Below, piece by piece: positions 1 through 11,397 of a stretch of DNA of 64,000 nucleotides (positions within the stretch are counted from its first letter, which is position 1; each line of letters begins with the position of its first letter). A program made the translations under genes and the position numbers. Source of the stretch: Bradysia coprophila (lineage: Eukaryota > Arthropoda > Insecta > Diptera > Sciaridae); the NCBI RefSeq assembly GCF_014529535.1, contig NC_050735.1, forward strand, positions 4,475,739 through 4,539,738, written 5' to 3'. Below the pieces are notes generated by a model, which saw only the letters and a list, made by a program, of their open reading frames with translations, had not been told where the DNA came from and searched no databases.

Positions 1-374
1 AGTTAAATGTAATACAAGTTTGTTGATTGTATTGGGGTTAGTGGTGAAATTTTCAAGGTTTACAATGAAATTGAGAGTTTCGTGAAAAATTGGTTCTGGT
101 AATAAAAAAGCTGGACCAAGGCAGCTCTCCAGCAACCGAATACACATAGTTCACGAAATTAGGAGAGCTAAAATTGGATATCGTTCGCTTGTAAATCACT
201 TTATCGCATCGGCGCCCGCTAATTTGTGTTTGCTGTGTATGATACAAATTTCGGTAGTAACATCTTTACATCACCATTCTGACTATGATGTTGCAGTACT
301 TTACATGCTTATGCACGGTAAAGTGCACTTTACATCACTGCTTGTGACAGGAAAAATGCGCTTACCGTCCACAA

Positions 375-530
375 ACATGTAAAATGTGTTACGTCACTGC
401 TTGTAAATGCTTGTTTAGGCACGTGTGATTACTCCACTTGCCTTCGACTCGTTACGAATTCCGCAAACCTCACACTTGCCTAAATAAATATTTACATACT
501 ATTACCATCGCATGTACCTATGACTGTAAT
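375..530. repeat. Dispersed hairpin repeat, copy A
   Basis: The stretch starting GTTACGTCACTGCTTGTAAA and ending in CCTAAATAAATATTTACATA recurs at 19992-20106. Its ends are roughly inverted (TTGTAAATGCTTGTTTAGG against CCTAAATAAATATTTACA), and the middle holds the shared CGTGTGATTACTCCACT. No coding capacity is seen. It looks like a short non-autonomous inverted-repeat element. The rest of 1-974 shows only fragments of similar low-complexity repeat sequence (for example the CTTCGTTC/GAACGAAG stretches near 870-1050) and no gene. Confidence 0.55.
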
Positions 531-975
531 ATTTATTTACTTTCAGCACCATCCGAAAGAGAAATTTTCGCAAGCGACACACCGTTGACACTTGTGATAA
601 TTTTCATTTTCGCTGGGCTTCGCACGTAAAATACCTTACGTAATTGTTTGAAGATTGTTATTTTGCCAACGATGGATTATAACCCTCGCCTTCGGCTCTG
701 GCTACAAACTTCCCTCTCGGCAAAATAAAAATCTCCAAACAAGGATGTAATGTACTATTACGTAACGATTGTGTCGTTAGTGTCGGTACTGAAAACGGTG
801 GTTTTGCAGAAATTTTCTCCTGTTTTCGTCCCCTTACATGAAAGCGGGTTTTAGGATTTTTCACATGTGGCTGCCCGAACGAAGTGAGACGAAAATGCAT
901 TTTTCATGCTTCGGGCCGAAAATGAGGGCAATTTTTCGAATTTTCTCGGGTTGCCGGCCCTCTGCATGAAAACTT

Positions 976-1090
976 ACAAGTGCACCTGTTTGGGACGGTT
1001 GATTTAAGGCACTTTCGCTTGTAAGCCTCACTTCGTTCGGCCTACAATCCGCGAAATTGCCTAAAATCAATCGTCCAAAACAGGTACACA
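976..1090. repeat. Small hairpin element (about 115 bp)
   Basis: The left arm, reading GTGCACCTGTTTGGGACGG then TTGATTTAAGGCA, is matched in inverse by TGCCTAAAATCAA then TCGTCCAAAACAGGTACAC on the right. Arms are about 33 bp with few mismatches around a short loop that contains CACTTCGTTCGGCC. No ORF of interest. Probably a MITE or a foldback fragment. Confidence 0.55.
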
Positions 1091-2579
1091 AATAACCATT
1101 GTTTTAATTGATTGAAGGGAAATGATTCCACTCGTTCCGCCTTCGGTTTCACTCGTTCCACGAACATTCACACTCAGAAGTATACTCTCGGACACATTTA
1201 AACTCGTGCAATCATGACTCACTTCCTTGAAAATGTATAGTAGTATACCATTACGTTAGAAGTGTGTGAAGTGCTAGGAGCAATGTAATGAAATTTAGAA
1301 GCGCATGTTGTGCTATTCTAGGCCTCCTAATTTTGTAAACAATGTGTTTGCAGTTGATAGAGAGCTGCGTTGGCTGGACTTTGTCGCACATACCTTTGGG
1401 ACGATTTTCGCAATGTCAGTTATAGGTAGATGGATTTGTATTTGTACTCCTATACCAACGGGAAAATTTGATTAGCGCCGCAATCACGTTACCTACATCT
1501 GATCTATCTGAAATCCCCACACAAAGGACATCTTTTATCGCGTTTTATTCAAATGAACACACTCATTTTACGAGTAATTTTATATCCAAGTTGCTAGCAT
1601 AAAATTATATTTATTCTCACATTACAATCTTATGAACCAACAAAATGTTACACCCAGCCATATTGTTCAGATCGCGATAATACATAATATATTATGCGGC
1701 AACAGAGACCATTCATCTTCATGTAGAAAAACAAATATTCATAATGCTATAAAACTTTCCATGATATGCCATACACACACCATTTCCATGCAGAAAGTGA
1801 AACACAGACTCAAGTATCCCCTTCTTCCCACATTTATGATTCGGATGAATATAAATTCTGACATTGATTTTTATCGCGAATGTACGAACCACTTAACCCA
1901 AATACATAAATTTTCATTGATTACACATATCAGAAGTGTAATCCGAAATAGGTTGTGATTTGAGAGATGTCATCTTGGAGGGAAGTATTCGGAATTACTT
2001 TGCCAACTTTGAATTTATCAATCAATTTACGAAAAATTTTGCCCCATTTTTTTAGAGTCGACACTTATTTTCCAGACAATTAAAATTTGTCAATGGAATT
2101 TACGAGCAGAGTAGCCTTGAGATTCTCAGGTCAACGAAAGTGCCTTGAACACACTTGTAATGACCTACCCTGAGACTATGTATGTTTGAAGTAAATGCGA
2201 ACTCAGCGCACCATCTTCCAGCAGATTTGAATCAACCCACCCAAATAGACCCCCTAATTAGGTGGTAAAACTCACATTAACTTTCAATAACGCATGATTT
2301 AAATCTGCTGACAGCACTGGAAAAAGCGGATGTCATTTATCCCTAAACATAAGCGATGATCTACGGTTTAGGTTATATAGTAAAATGAATGATAAAATAA
2401 ACGATGTAATGTGCCACTCATGCTTGAGGTGCGTTGACTCAACTGAAAAGCCGTTACTAAAACATGATATATAAGACTTGAACGCCAACCAAACCAAATT
2501 ATTGTATATCAGTAGACTGTATTATGAGCTAGAATTCTTGACTAGAGCGTAAGTCGAGCTACAATGCTCGAGTCTGGAA
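1091..2579. other. No gene seen (1.5 kb)
   Basis: AT-rich sequence with only short open frames lacking codon structure or recognisable motifs. I see no RNA gene and no clear repeat structure here. Confidence 0.5.
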
Positions 2580-2995
2580 TACTCGGATCAGGTCAGGTTC
2601 CTTTTTTTGACCTGAACCTGAAATTCAAGTCGTCCTGAAAATAATTGACTCTGAACTGTCGGCGTGAGGTAATTTGGTGCTAAACTACGTAAAAGATGAA
2701 CTCGCACACGATTTTTCGATACCAAAATTTTGTAAAAGGAGTCATCAAGTCGATGAAATGGCTAAAAAGCATTTGCAGCAATAACATTGCGTGTGCGAGT
2801 TCACCTTTTACGTAGTTTAAAAGTGCATTCTTTTGTCACCAGGTACCAGATTCCCCGCGACCGAACTGTCTTGACCTGAATTTATCTGAAATTTATGTGT
2901 AGTATGCGGCCATAAACTGACTTTAATTTTCAGATTTCAGATAAATTCAGGTCAGGTAAAAGTTTTGAATTCAGGTTCAGGTGCGATCAGATTCA
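2580..2995. repeat. AGGTCAGG-type dispersed repeat, interrupted by a MITE
   Basis: The flanks carry alternating copies of CAGGTCAGGTT and its complement (GACCTGAACCTGAA), with ATTCAGGTCAGG and TTCAGGTTCAGG near 2945-2985. The same motif family returns at about 22495-22660, 37015-37165, 50690-50760 and 51725-51850. The block is split by the element at 2661-2862. Confidence 0.5.
2661..2862. mobile_element. MITE with 8-bp target duplication (hAT-like size)
   Basis: A 202-bp element with long inverted arms: AACTACGTAAAAGATGAACT near 2691 against AGTTCACCTTTTACGTAGTT near 2798, extended by CTCGCACACG/CGTGTGCGAG. The outer ends GGCGTGAGG and CCCCGCGACC are only roughly complementary. It is flanked on both sides by GAACTGTC (2653-2660 and 2863-2870), an 8-bp direct repeat. 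A related copy lies at about 23210-23432. It has no coding capacity and would depend on a transposase supplied elsewhere. Confidence 0.65.
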
Positions 2996-3519
2996 AATCA
3001 AGCTGACATGTTCCGAGCCTCTAAATTTCAATGTTTCAATGTATAAAGACAAAGACAAAGAATGGCCGGGATGGCCGGCCTTCCTTTTTTGAAAATGTTT
3101 TGGCCGCATATTACAAATGTCTCAAGTCTTATTTGGGCAGTGAACTTTCATGATTAAGCTATTTGCAATTTGTACGACATTTAGGAAACATTTGACTTAA
3201 TGGAAACGGATCTGATCTATCTATGCAAAGTTTCAATCTTCAGTGAATCTTTGGTGATTCGCCGATGACAATTTCTTCCGTAATTCGATTTTGGTCACCG
3301 AGATGATCAGAAGCTGATTTTTTTTTAATAAAATGCGAACATTTATAACTTTTGGAATTATATTTACATCAACAACGATAAATGACTCGATTAAATAGTT
3401 TTCCTCAAAAATAGATAATTCACCGAATTTTACAAAAAAGAATAAATGACAAAATAAAAAAAAAATCTTCTTAAGATACACGTAACGAGATACAAACAAA
3501 ATTCTGCCATCCTCGACAC
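2996..3519. other. No gene seen; downstream flank of the kleisin gene
   Basis: AT-rich sequence after the stop codon of the minus-strand gene at 3520. It presumably includes that gene's 3' UTR, but no polyadenylation signal stands out. Confidence 0.4.
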
Positions 3520-6500
3520 TTAAGTCTGATTACCTTTCCGCAAAAATTCCATTAACTTTTCCGACATGGCAATGTTGTGAATAGCATTGGAATTTTCCAC
3601 TTTTTCGATTACAATCAGCCCAATGCGCGGCGAATTCAATTCTGAAAATGTTCAAAAGTTAGGAACAATCAAAACCAGTGGACGCCATTTTCATAATGAA
3701 TTACCCATGATTGAATAAAATGCCAAAGCTGCGGCTAGTTTCTTCTTTTCAGGATATAGTAAGTCCATCATACCGAGCGGATAAACGTTTTTATACCAGA
3801 GCTGGAATAGATTTTGCAGCACTCCGATTAATCCCCAGCTCTCCCTGAAAATGTGTTAATTGGTACACATGAAATGTCTGGATTTGCATTTCGAAAGAAA
3901 TTGGTGCTTCAGATCTTTCACATACGGCAAGGCGAACATATTACCGATATAAATAGAACGAGTCTGTTTTTGATATTGAACTAAGTGCTTCCAACAGATT
4001 AATGCCAAGTCTACTACTTCACCAGCTAAAACGTGCTCATTAAAATGACATTAGCTATCATTTCCCATGAGCCATTATTGAGTCTGACCAGTGACTCAAA
4101 ATTCTAGTTATTCAAAATTGGGTCGAAAAGTTAAGACATCGAACTCTTCACCAAATGTCCCAAAATTGATCTGAAAAACTGGACCCAGAAGAATGAAGAT
4201 AAGCATCATCGATTAACCTGGCTTTAGAGATTGGAGGAATGAGATAACGTTAAATGTAACAACGACTATACGTAGCATTGGTGACCTCACTTTAGTATAA
4301 AAGATCGAATTCATCGAACTACAACGATGATCTACAATAGATTGGTGGAGCTAAAATTCACTAACTGAACTGGAGTGAAGTAGTTAAGGAAGCAGTCAGG
4401 AATAAAAGAATTTTCTGTCTTACTGATTTCAGAGAGACTTCCATTAACAGTACCAAAAGCATTCGCTTACCTGTTCTTCTGATTGTTCAGCATTAACGCC
4501 ACTTGCGATCCGGACCTGCATAGCTCGTTTGTGGCGCTAACAGTTATAAACTGATTCAACAGTTGTAGCACTCTGCGTGGAATAATATCGCTTTCGAGAC
4601 GAAAGTTCTGCGTCCTTAGCACATTTGGAACCGGGGTGGACATTTGTTGATGCTCAGTTGTTGGAGCTTGACGCTGGCTAACTGGAGATCGATGCTCAAT
4701 TGCTGGAGATTTTCGCTCAACTATTGCAGGTCGACGCTCAATTACTGGAGATCGACACTCAATTACTGGAGATTGACGCTCAACTATGGGAGAACGGTGA
4801 ACACTCGGTAGATTCGGTTCATGTTCAGGAACATGTTCGTAGTTTTCCTCCGGCTGAACGATTGGCTCAGGATCACAGATGGAATCTGGCTCTAGGATAG
4901 GCTCGGCCTCATCCGGAATGTCCATAGAATCATCGTCCTGATATCCAAAGTCCAGATCGCAAAATTCATCTTGTGGTAATCTGAGAAAGAGGCAAACAAA
5001 CTGTGAAAGTCGTTCCGTTGAAAATTTAGTTACGACACTGACCTTTCATCGCAAGCCTGAGGATCTCCATCAATCATATCATAAGTAGAACTGGAGCTCT
5101 TACGCTTTCGATTTTGCCGTGCTTGATCCTCTCGTTGCAAATGTTCCAACGGTATATCTTCCAGTTGTTCACCTTCCTGACGATTTGAGTTTAAGAAATC
5201 TTGAACCATGTTCAAGTCATCCGGTTCCCTTCGCTTTGCTTTCTGTACACGCTTCATTCCCACCATCATTGCAGCTGTATCCATTACGCTTCGAGGCTGC
5301 AGCGATCGAAATGCATGGGCCGGCTTACGAAAGTTAATCAGTTTCAACTGAAGCATTATGTATTCCTGCGTAATAGAGTCCGACCTTGAATCGGTGCACC
5401 GCATGAGTTTCCTTCCAGTCTCTTTATCACATTCGTGCCGAATCTGTATAAAGTCATCGAATAAACGTCTACGACTTTTTCCCTTGTTAGCTCGTCTTCC
5501 CAACAGAAGTCGGCGGGGAAGTGGTGCCAATTGAATACCATCGCTGAAATGACAATTATGTGAACACTTTCAATGTGAATCTGTTCCATCTATTCCAAAA
5601 TAAGAACCGCATTGAAATATTAGCAACTATTCAAATATTACCTTGATGCACTTTCAGCCCTCTGAATGTTCATTTCGACATTTTCATCCTGATCTGGGAT
5701 ATATACGTCCAACTCTTCATTACATCTTTCAATGTCAGAGAGTGGAGGTTGAGGCAGTGGGCTTAATGGTTGGGGTGACATTGGTGCGTAATAATCATCT
5801 TCTTCGTACGGATCACCGTCCGCTGAACCAATAGAAAAACTTCAATTTAAAATGAATTGTGTGGAATGTACACAATCGAATTTACCTGCCATCATGGAGA
5901 CGCGTTCACTCTGGATGGCGTTCACTATGCTTCGACCTTGTGCAACTAAGTCTCTAATTTCCAGAAAATTTTGCGTGCTGCAACTTTCAGCCGCTTCGAA
6001 TCCATCGCACTCGGTTAGGTCATCCGGCAATGGTTCAGAAATTACTTCTCGAATCGAAATTTGCTCTCGGGTCATTACTTTCGAACTTTGCAAGATTTTA
6101 ATTGTAGATTCGTCGTCGACCTTTAATTATTTTTTTTTGAAAATTGTTGGGATCACCATGTTCAGTCACTGAACTTCAGTGTTTCACTTACCCCATTGTC
6201 ATCTGGAAATTGCCAATCAAATTCGACATGAGAGAATCTTACGCGCTTCGCTGGTAAATGCTCAATTGGGTCACTAAAAAGGTGTTGTGTTCAGTTAATA
6301 GGATCTTACAATTTGAAACTGTATTTCACGCTGTCCCTCAGTCGAAATAAAGTCTTGGTGAAGGATCTGATCGGAATCGGACTCAACCTATTTTAAGGAA
6401 ATTAAATTTCCAAAAATTTTTCCATCACTTTTCGTCATTTCATCTAAAAACACAACAGATTGCATCGTAAATGTTGTTTTTACTGCCTTTTTCGAGGGGT

Positions 6501-8924
6501 GACTCACTTCCATTTAATCCATTAAATCCATTTAATCCATTTAGTTTTACCGAAATAATTAGGCTACCCACCTAAAAAATTTGTAAACTAATTACGAAAA
6601 TTAGATCTGCACGTTCTCCAGGGCGTTTAAGTACTCGTGAGGTATAGATATTTTTTTTTGGTAAAAATGGTATTAAATTTATTTAATCCATTTATTCCAT
6701 TTTACACCAAAAACTTCTAAAAGTGGAATTTTACGCTTTTTAACGTTGTAGTATAAGTTGTCGTACGTCGTTCAATCAAAATCAACCATTTTTAAGACTT
6801 CTAACTTCTATTTTGTAAAATTAAGTTTTTTCCTATTTAATCCAATTTTTATTCCATTTAATCCATTTAATCCATTTAATCTAGAAGTGAGTCATCCCTC
6901 GGCCTTTTTAGTTGTTGTTCATGTCTTTGAGCTTAACTGATTACTTCGGAATGAGATCTAACAGAAAACAAAATTCGTGAAATTTTAAAAATTAAATTCC
7001 TTTAAAAAGCCCCTGGACTCAACTGATACCTGGTTTAAACTCCTTGCAGATCTATCCTCTTTTATTTCTATAATAACTTTGTGGGGGACTCTCTAAAGAC
7101 CTTCATTTTGGACTGTGAAATGGAAACTGTTTCAATAGTATTTTTCATGCTAGCGATGCGAAAGTCCTTATTTTGTCTAGTATGAAGCGTTTCGAAAATT
7201 TTCTCACCTAAAATATGCTATTTATTTTATTTTCGTCAAAGTGGACAAAAATACGGATTTTCGCAAAGCGCAAGCATGAAAAGCGTTGTGTTCACCTCGG
7301 GGATAAATAGGAAATTACACCTTGAGCAAATTGCGGCCAGAGCGAAGTGAAAATTGGTGGAATTTACTATTTTCTCCCCTTGGTTAACAAATAACTATTT
7401 CTTGTTTGCGTTGTATTTTGCCTTATTTTCTTCCCTCAATACGCCACGAAAAAGTTGTGTTTTCTTGGCGACTGGTTGAATAACATTTCTAATGAGGAAT
7501 GTGCAGAACTTTGTCTCCCGTGGGGAGAAAATAGAACTTTTTTCATTCGAACTGTCACTTTGGTAATGTTTTCGAAAATGGTATGACTAACCGTTGTTTT
7601 TCTTTCGTGGAGAAAAACGGCAGGACACAACATGCACGCATGAAAAACGTTGTGTTCACCTCTGGCGAGAAATAGGAAATTCCAACAAGAGCGAGGGTTG
7701 CGGCCAGAGAGTAGCGAGGGCAATAAGTCACACATCACAGGAGAATTAGTAATTTATGCAACTAGTTGCGAAAAGTGGTAGTTTTTGTCACTAGATGTGA
7801 TGTTATCAAACGAGCGAAGCGAAAAAAATTGGTTCACTGGGATTATGTATATCCATAGCCGAATGGTTAGAGGTGTTGCTCGATAAGCATTGGGTGTCGG
7901 TGGTTGTAAATTTGGTCAGTGCAGAATTTTTATTTACGTTCAGATGTTCAGAAGGAGTGGTGAAAAGTAAATCCATTTCACCACTAGTGACGAAAAGCAT
8001 ATATGAAAATCCATTTCACAACTAGTGGTCAAAAGTAAAACATAGAAAAAAAGGCTCTTTGATCGCCACCAAAATCACGCATGAAAAAGTTCAGTTTTCG
8101 TAGCGCAGTTGCAGAAATTCTTTTAAGGAAAATCCTCCTGGAGAGGTTTCTTCTATTAATTTTCGTAGTAATCACCCTTTGTGGGTACCTTTTCATAAAA
8201 CTTCATTTTTATTGAAGGGACACCGTGATTTCCTTACCCGTTTTTCCGCGATCGATTCTTCTTTGCCAGTGACGATGGTTTTGACTTTTGCCACATAGTG
8301 ATAACAGTTTGACTTCTCTTAAAATATTCCATTGTAAAGTGTGTTTGACGCAAAGTTTCATCTGAAATGTTTATTTCGTAACAATCTCATCGTTCAACAA
8401 TTGAAAATTGAATGGCCCTGCGTTGAACAGTTTAAATTAGATGAAAAATTTTCCAATGATTAAAGTCTCGCAATATAGGGTGGATATACCAGTAATTCGA
8501 CACTTATCGGAAACTTTATTTTTTAATGAATAAAACCACTGTCTTAATTACAACGCAACTTACCGTACAAAACGGTGACCTGTTGCTTAAACACAAAAAG
8601 TATTCCCGACCAAATGTAGCCCAGTTCGGAAAAGGCGATCGATCGTAGTTTTTTCTTCCTATTGGTCAGTTCTGCTGTGTACTGCATAACGTCAGAACTA
8701 CCAAATATGTAAATTAGCAAACATGAATTGAATATCTATCACCACAAGGCATTTCTTTCTTCGATGGCATACCACACTGATGCAACGCAAATCGTTTCGA
8801 TGTCTTCCATGCGTGTAGCTCGTGAAAATTCTTGCGAATTCACACCGGCCTGGTAGATCCGAGTCAGCACTTTGTTTTCCGTTCGCATTACTAACTTTTT
8901 ACAGACAATCTCTTGCAGAGCCAT
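3520..8924 (-). CDS. Alpha-kleisin, REC8/RAD21 type (C(2)M-like candidate)
   Basis: Spliced minus-strand gene. Exons read in transcript order: 8924-8743, 8697-8564, 6353-6310, 6260-6192 (or up to 6273), 6120-5886, 5822-5642, 5543-5043, 4980-4471, 3844-3705, 3641-3520; these sum to about 705 codons in one frame. Kleisins bridge the SMC1/SMC3 heads in cohesin. The N-terminal part (LTRIYQAG, FSRATRMEDIE, then LGYIWSGILFVFKQQ) aligns by eye with the RAD21 N-domain. The segment EFDWQFPDD followed by TREQISIREV resembles the RAD21 FDQPLPD..ITMREE region; the 5043-5543 exon has a basic RRRLFDDFIQI segment; the C-terminus (PEKKKLAAALAFYSIMEL) matches the winged helix. The acidic exon 4471-4980 carries about seven degenerate RSPVIERR-type repeats. 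The start ATG at 8924 is the first in frame. Divergence suggests a meiotic member such as REC8 or insect C(2)M rather than mitotic RAD21. The junctions around 6192-6353 are the weakest part. Confidence 0.66.
4675..4815 (-). repeat. Coding minisatellite in the kleisin gene
   Basis: Degenerate tandem units of about 24 bp on the minus strand encode seven to eight copies of a peptide like RSPVIERR, RSPAIEHR or RQSPVIEC. The run sits in a low-complexity acidic linker of the kleisin, a part of the protein that is usually unstructured and fast-evolving. Confidence 0.7.
6493..6901. mobile_element. MITE in kleisin intron, 8-bp target duplication
   Basis: A 409-bp element starting CGAGGGGTGACTCACTTC and ending GAAGTGAGTCATCCCTCG, an 18-bp terminal inverted repeat with one mismatch. 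Both sides carry GCCTTTTT (6485-6492 and 6902-6909). Next to each terminus are runs of TTTAATCCA repeats in inverted arrangement. The 8-bp duplication is typical of hAT-family transposition. It sits in the long intron between kleisin exons at 6353 and 8564. No transposase. Confidence 0.75.
7260..7712. repeat. Pair of diverged direct repeats in kleisin intron
   Basis: Two blocks share the order GCATGAAAA, CGTTGTGTTCACCTC, AAATAGGAAATT and TTGCGGCCAGAG (about 7273-7350 and 7639-7712). The region around them also contains AGCGAAGTGAAAA-like text. This is intronic repeat sequence with no coding support. Confidence 0.45.
7849..7925 (+). repeat. Decayed tRNA-Ser-like sequence (SINE head?)
   Basis: The run ATAGCCGAATGGTTAGAGG resembles the A-box half of a serine tRNA (GGCCGAGTGGTTAAGG), followed by GCATTGGGTGTCGG and GGTTGTAAATTTGGT, a degraded B-box. 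The stems do not close, so this is not a functional tRNA. It may be the tRNA-derived head of a SINE or an old tRNA pseudogene. It lies inside the kleisin intron. Confidence 0.35.
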
Positions 8925-10205
8925 TGAGTTGATGGTTGACACTACAGAAAATGAATGGATAAATTGGTGGTGGCAGTGATCAGAAAAAAAGAAATGTGAT
9001 CCTATTCAAAATGAAGAATTTGTTCGGCGATATCATGATTGTGAATCGTTGATAAATAGTTAGAAATCATTGAGAACACTACGCCGTTTATACAGCAGAA
9101 GCTCCTTTTTATCAACAACGCAAATGGATTTTGCCCCTAATTCACAGGCATGCTACTTCCGTAAATAATGCGACGAAATCGTTTATAATCATACAAAAAG
9201 CTCACAAAAATGAATCGACTTACCTCACCATAGGACAAATTCCCGACGATAGGGCTTTTTTAACTCACACAAAAGTTTAATTGACTGCAAACGCGACACA
9301 CGAACAACGATCAACCGGCGTGGACAATGATTTTAGAGGAAATATAATTGGAGATATTGCACAACTACGATGTTACACGATACCGTTAGAATTTTATGTC
9401 ACACATATGGGTGACGCGATTCATGAGAGAAACTAAAAGTGATCTAGGACAAGAGAGAGTATTGTCTAGAACGAATGAATCGACTGTAGGGTTGGGTAAC
9501 TGCTTGATGTTGAAATGATTCGAAAAAAAATGAAACTTCCTTTTCATATGGTTTTACCACTACCACGTCCGGGCTTGTAACAGTATAAACAAACATATAT
9601 AAACACGTATGAAAACTTTTGTTTCTAAGAGCGGACCAGCTGAAAAACAGCTGAAACAAATTTCGTTGACTTCCACTGTCCCTATATAACAAAGTTGAAT
9701 TTTTCATTAAATTTCGATTTCATTCATAAATTACGTAAAGTTTTTTTAGTGTTATCATTTAGAGCAGGTACGAAGGGGTAGAGCATAATGATTTTAAAAA
9801 CGGATTCAAACACACTCATTTTCATATTAATTTGACATACATATTGATTACGGCCAATAAAATCGACCAATTTTGAAGAATCGGCCACACCTGTTATGTA
9901 CAGTCAATGGTCAGTTTCATTTTGCTTCTGCTTCTTTTATTTAATTACAGGGTCAAGCAAGTTTAATTTTTTTTTTTTTTGAAGATGCTAAAACTTTTTA
10001 TTTTTTTGTTTGGTTCAACATCCTAAATTTGTATCAAATTATGAAACAAATTCCACCCATGGAGTGGCTTCTATACTTAACAAAAATTTCCCTATTCTAT
10101 TTATCCAGAACCATGGAAACTGGCCTGATTCAGGAGAAACAGGAGAAAGGCTTAACTAGAAACTTAGCTAAGAGAAACTGGCTAACAAATTAATCAACAA
10201 ATCAA
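8925..10205. other. Kleisin 5' region and intergenic sequence
   Basis: On the minus strand, TTTCTGTAG at about 8944 reads as a splice acceptor just before the start codon, and GAGGTAAGTCG near 9226 reads as a matching donor, so the kleisin 5' UTR is probably spliced. About 9481-9690 is a degenerate relative of the element at 37290-37519 (it shares CAGCTGAAAAACAGCTGAA and a GGTTTTACCACTACCACG run). Nothing else is recognised. Confidence 0.4.
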
Positions 10206-10802
10206 TCACAGTATATAAAAAATCTCGTCCAACCGTTCGAATTCATTTTCCCTAAACGTTCCCATAACACAAGCTGCATTTGAGCGCTGTAAAGCAATAT
10301 CTATTCTTTGCTTCAAGTAAGTTTTAGACCTTCCTTCACCAGTTCTTTCACAGATCAAATTGCCTAGGATATCCACGAAACGAATAGCTTCCTCACACCA
10401 AGGACCGAGCGTCTCTACTGCGAACGGTGAAATGAAATAACCTTGATCCGAAAGCTCTTTGTAACGGTTTAGCTTGACGTCTGCTGCTTTTCTTGCCACT
10501 GAACCAGCCTTTTTTGAACTAAGACGCAGGTATGACGGCGCTAAGGTGTCAGAACATGTCGCATCCCAGACCAACAATTGACCATTACACCATGGTATCA
10601 ATGTGACTCCGTCCACTCTTTTCTTATCATCTCTGAACATTCCAGGTGGTTCTCTCATCGATGGAAAATTCGCTGTTTTAAGTGAACGATGTATTATATT
10701 GTTAAATTCAGAATGACGAGGAATTCTGCCTGTACTATAAAGACAACTTAACCCATGAGTTCCATCTTTACTCACAAACTCACCACACACACACACACAC
10801 AC
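10206..10802 (-). pseudogene. Retroelement C-terminal fragment, restriction-like endonuclease type
   Basis: An open frame of 198 codons without an ATG at its 5' end; it runs into a CA microsatellite at about 10783-10803. The product shows THGLSC followed by GRIPRHSEFNNIIH, then EPPGMFRDDKKRVDGVTLIPW and LVWDATCSDTLA. The order H..C, RH..N.I, EP.G, (K)R.DG, WD.T looks like the zinc knuckle plus PD-(D/E)XK nuclease end of non-LTR retroelements that use a restriction-like endonuclease, or of other invertebrate elements with the same C-terminal module. No reverse transcriptase is present beside it, so it is a truncated copy or an isolated domain. The assignment is from motif pattern only. Confidence 0.5.
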
Positions 10803-11397
10803 ACTTGTGATGACTACAAATACCTGTACTTATTGTAAAAACTTTTTTTTGACGAATCGTAAACGAACGATGCCATCCTCAAGCCATCACTTTAACACAT
10901 TTGTGAAAATTTCGGTTATGTCCTCTGTGAATGACGTTTTAACAACTTGGAAGCGACCTATAGCACAATATATGTGAAAACATACAGATAACCCCAGCCG
11001 TGACAGAATTCTGAGTATGGAACAGCTGAAAAACAGCAGAAGTAAAGGAAATTGCGTAGCAAATTTGGTTGGGGTGAGCGACAAGGACAAGTCGACAAGG
11101 TTAACTATACAGATTCTTTTGGTAAATAATCCACTCTAAAAATTCTTAAATTGTCATCCATTTTCAAATTTAAAACCGAATATAGACTGCTAATGCAAGG
11201 ACAGCCATGTCAGAGTTCGTAATAGACAAATTTTGACTTCAACCCAAAAATTGTTTAAACCCTGACTAAAATTTGAAAGATTTGTAAAAACCCGCCAGAA
11301 TTTTGACATTTTTTTATCGATACTGACGTCTCTATTAGCGCCACCACCATGATATCCATAATGGCCATAATGTCAGTCAGTCTACATAACAAAAATT
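10803..11397. other. Intergenic; fragment of the CAGCTG element family
   Basis: Around 11018-11045 the text GAACAGCTGAAAAACAGCAG is a remnant of the family centred at 37290. The rest, up to the NAA25 start codon, holds no recognised element; the NAA25 promoter must lie here but no TATA box stands out. Confidence 0.4.

Noticed and set aside
658-1091. Overlapping minus-strand open frames of 76-80 codons
   Set aside because: They lie in repeat sequence with inverted arms, have no splice signals or domain features, and are explained by the hairpin at 976-1090.
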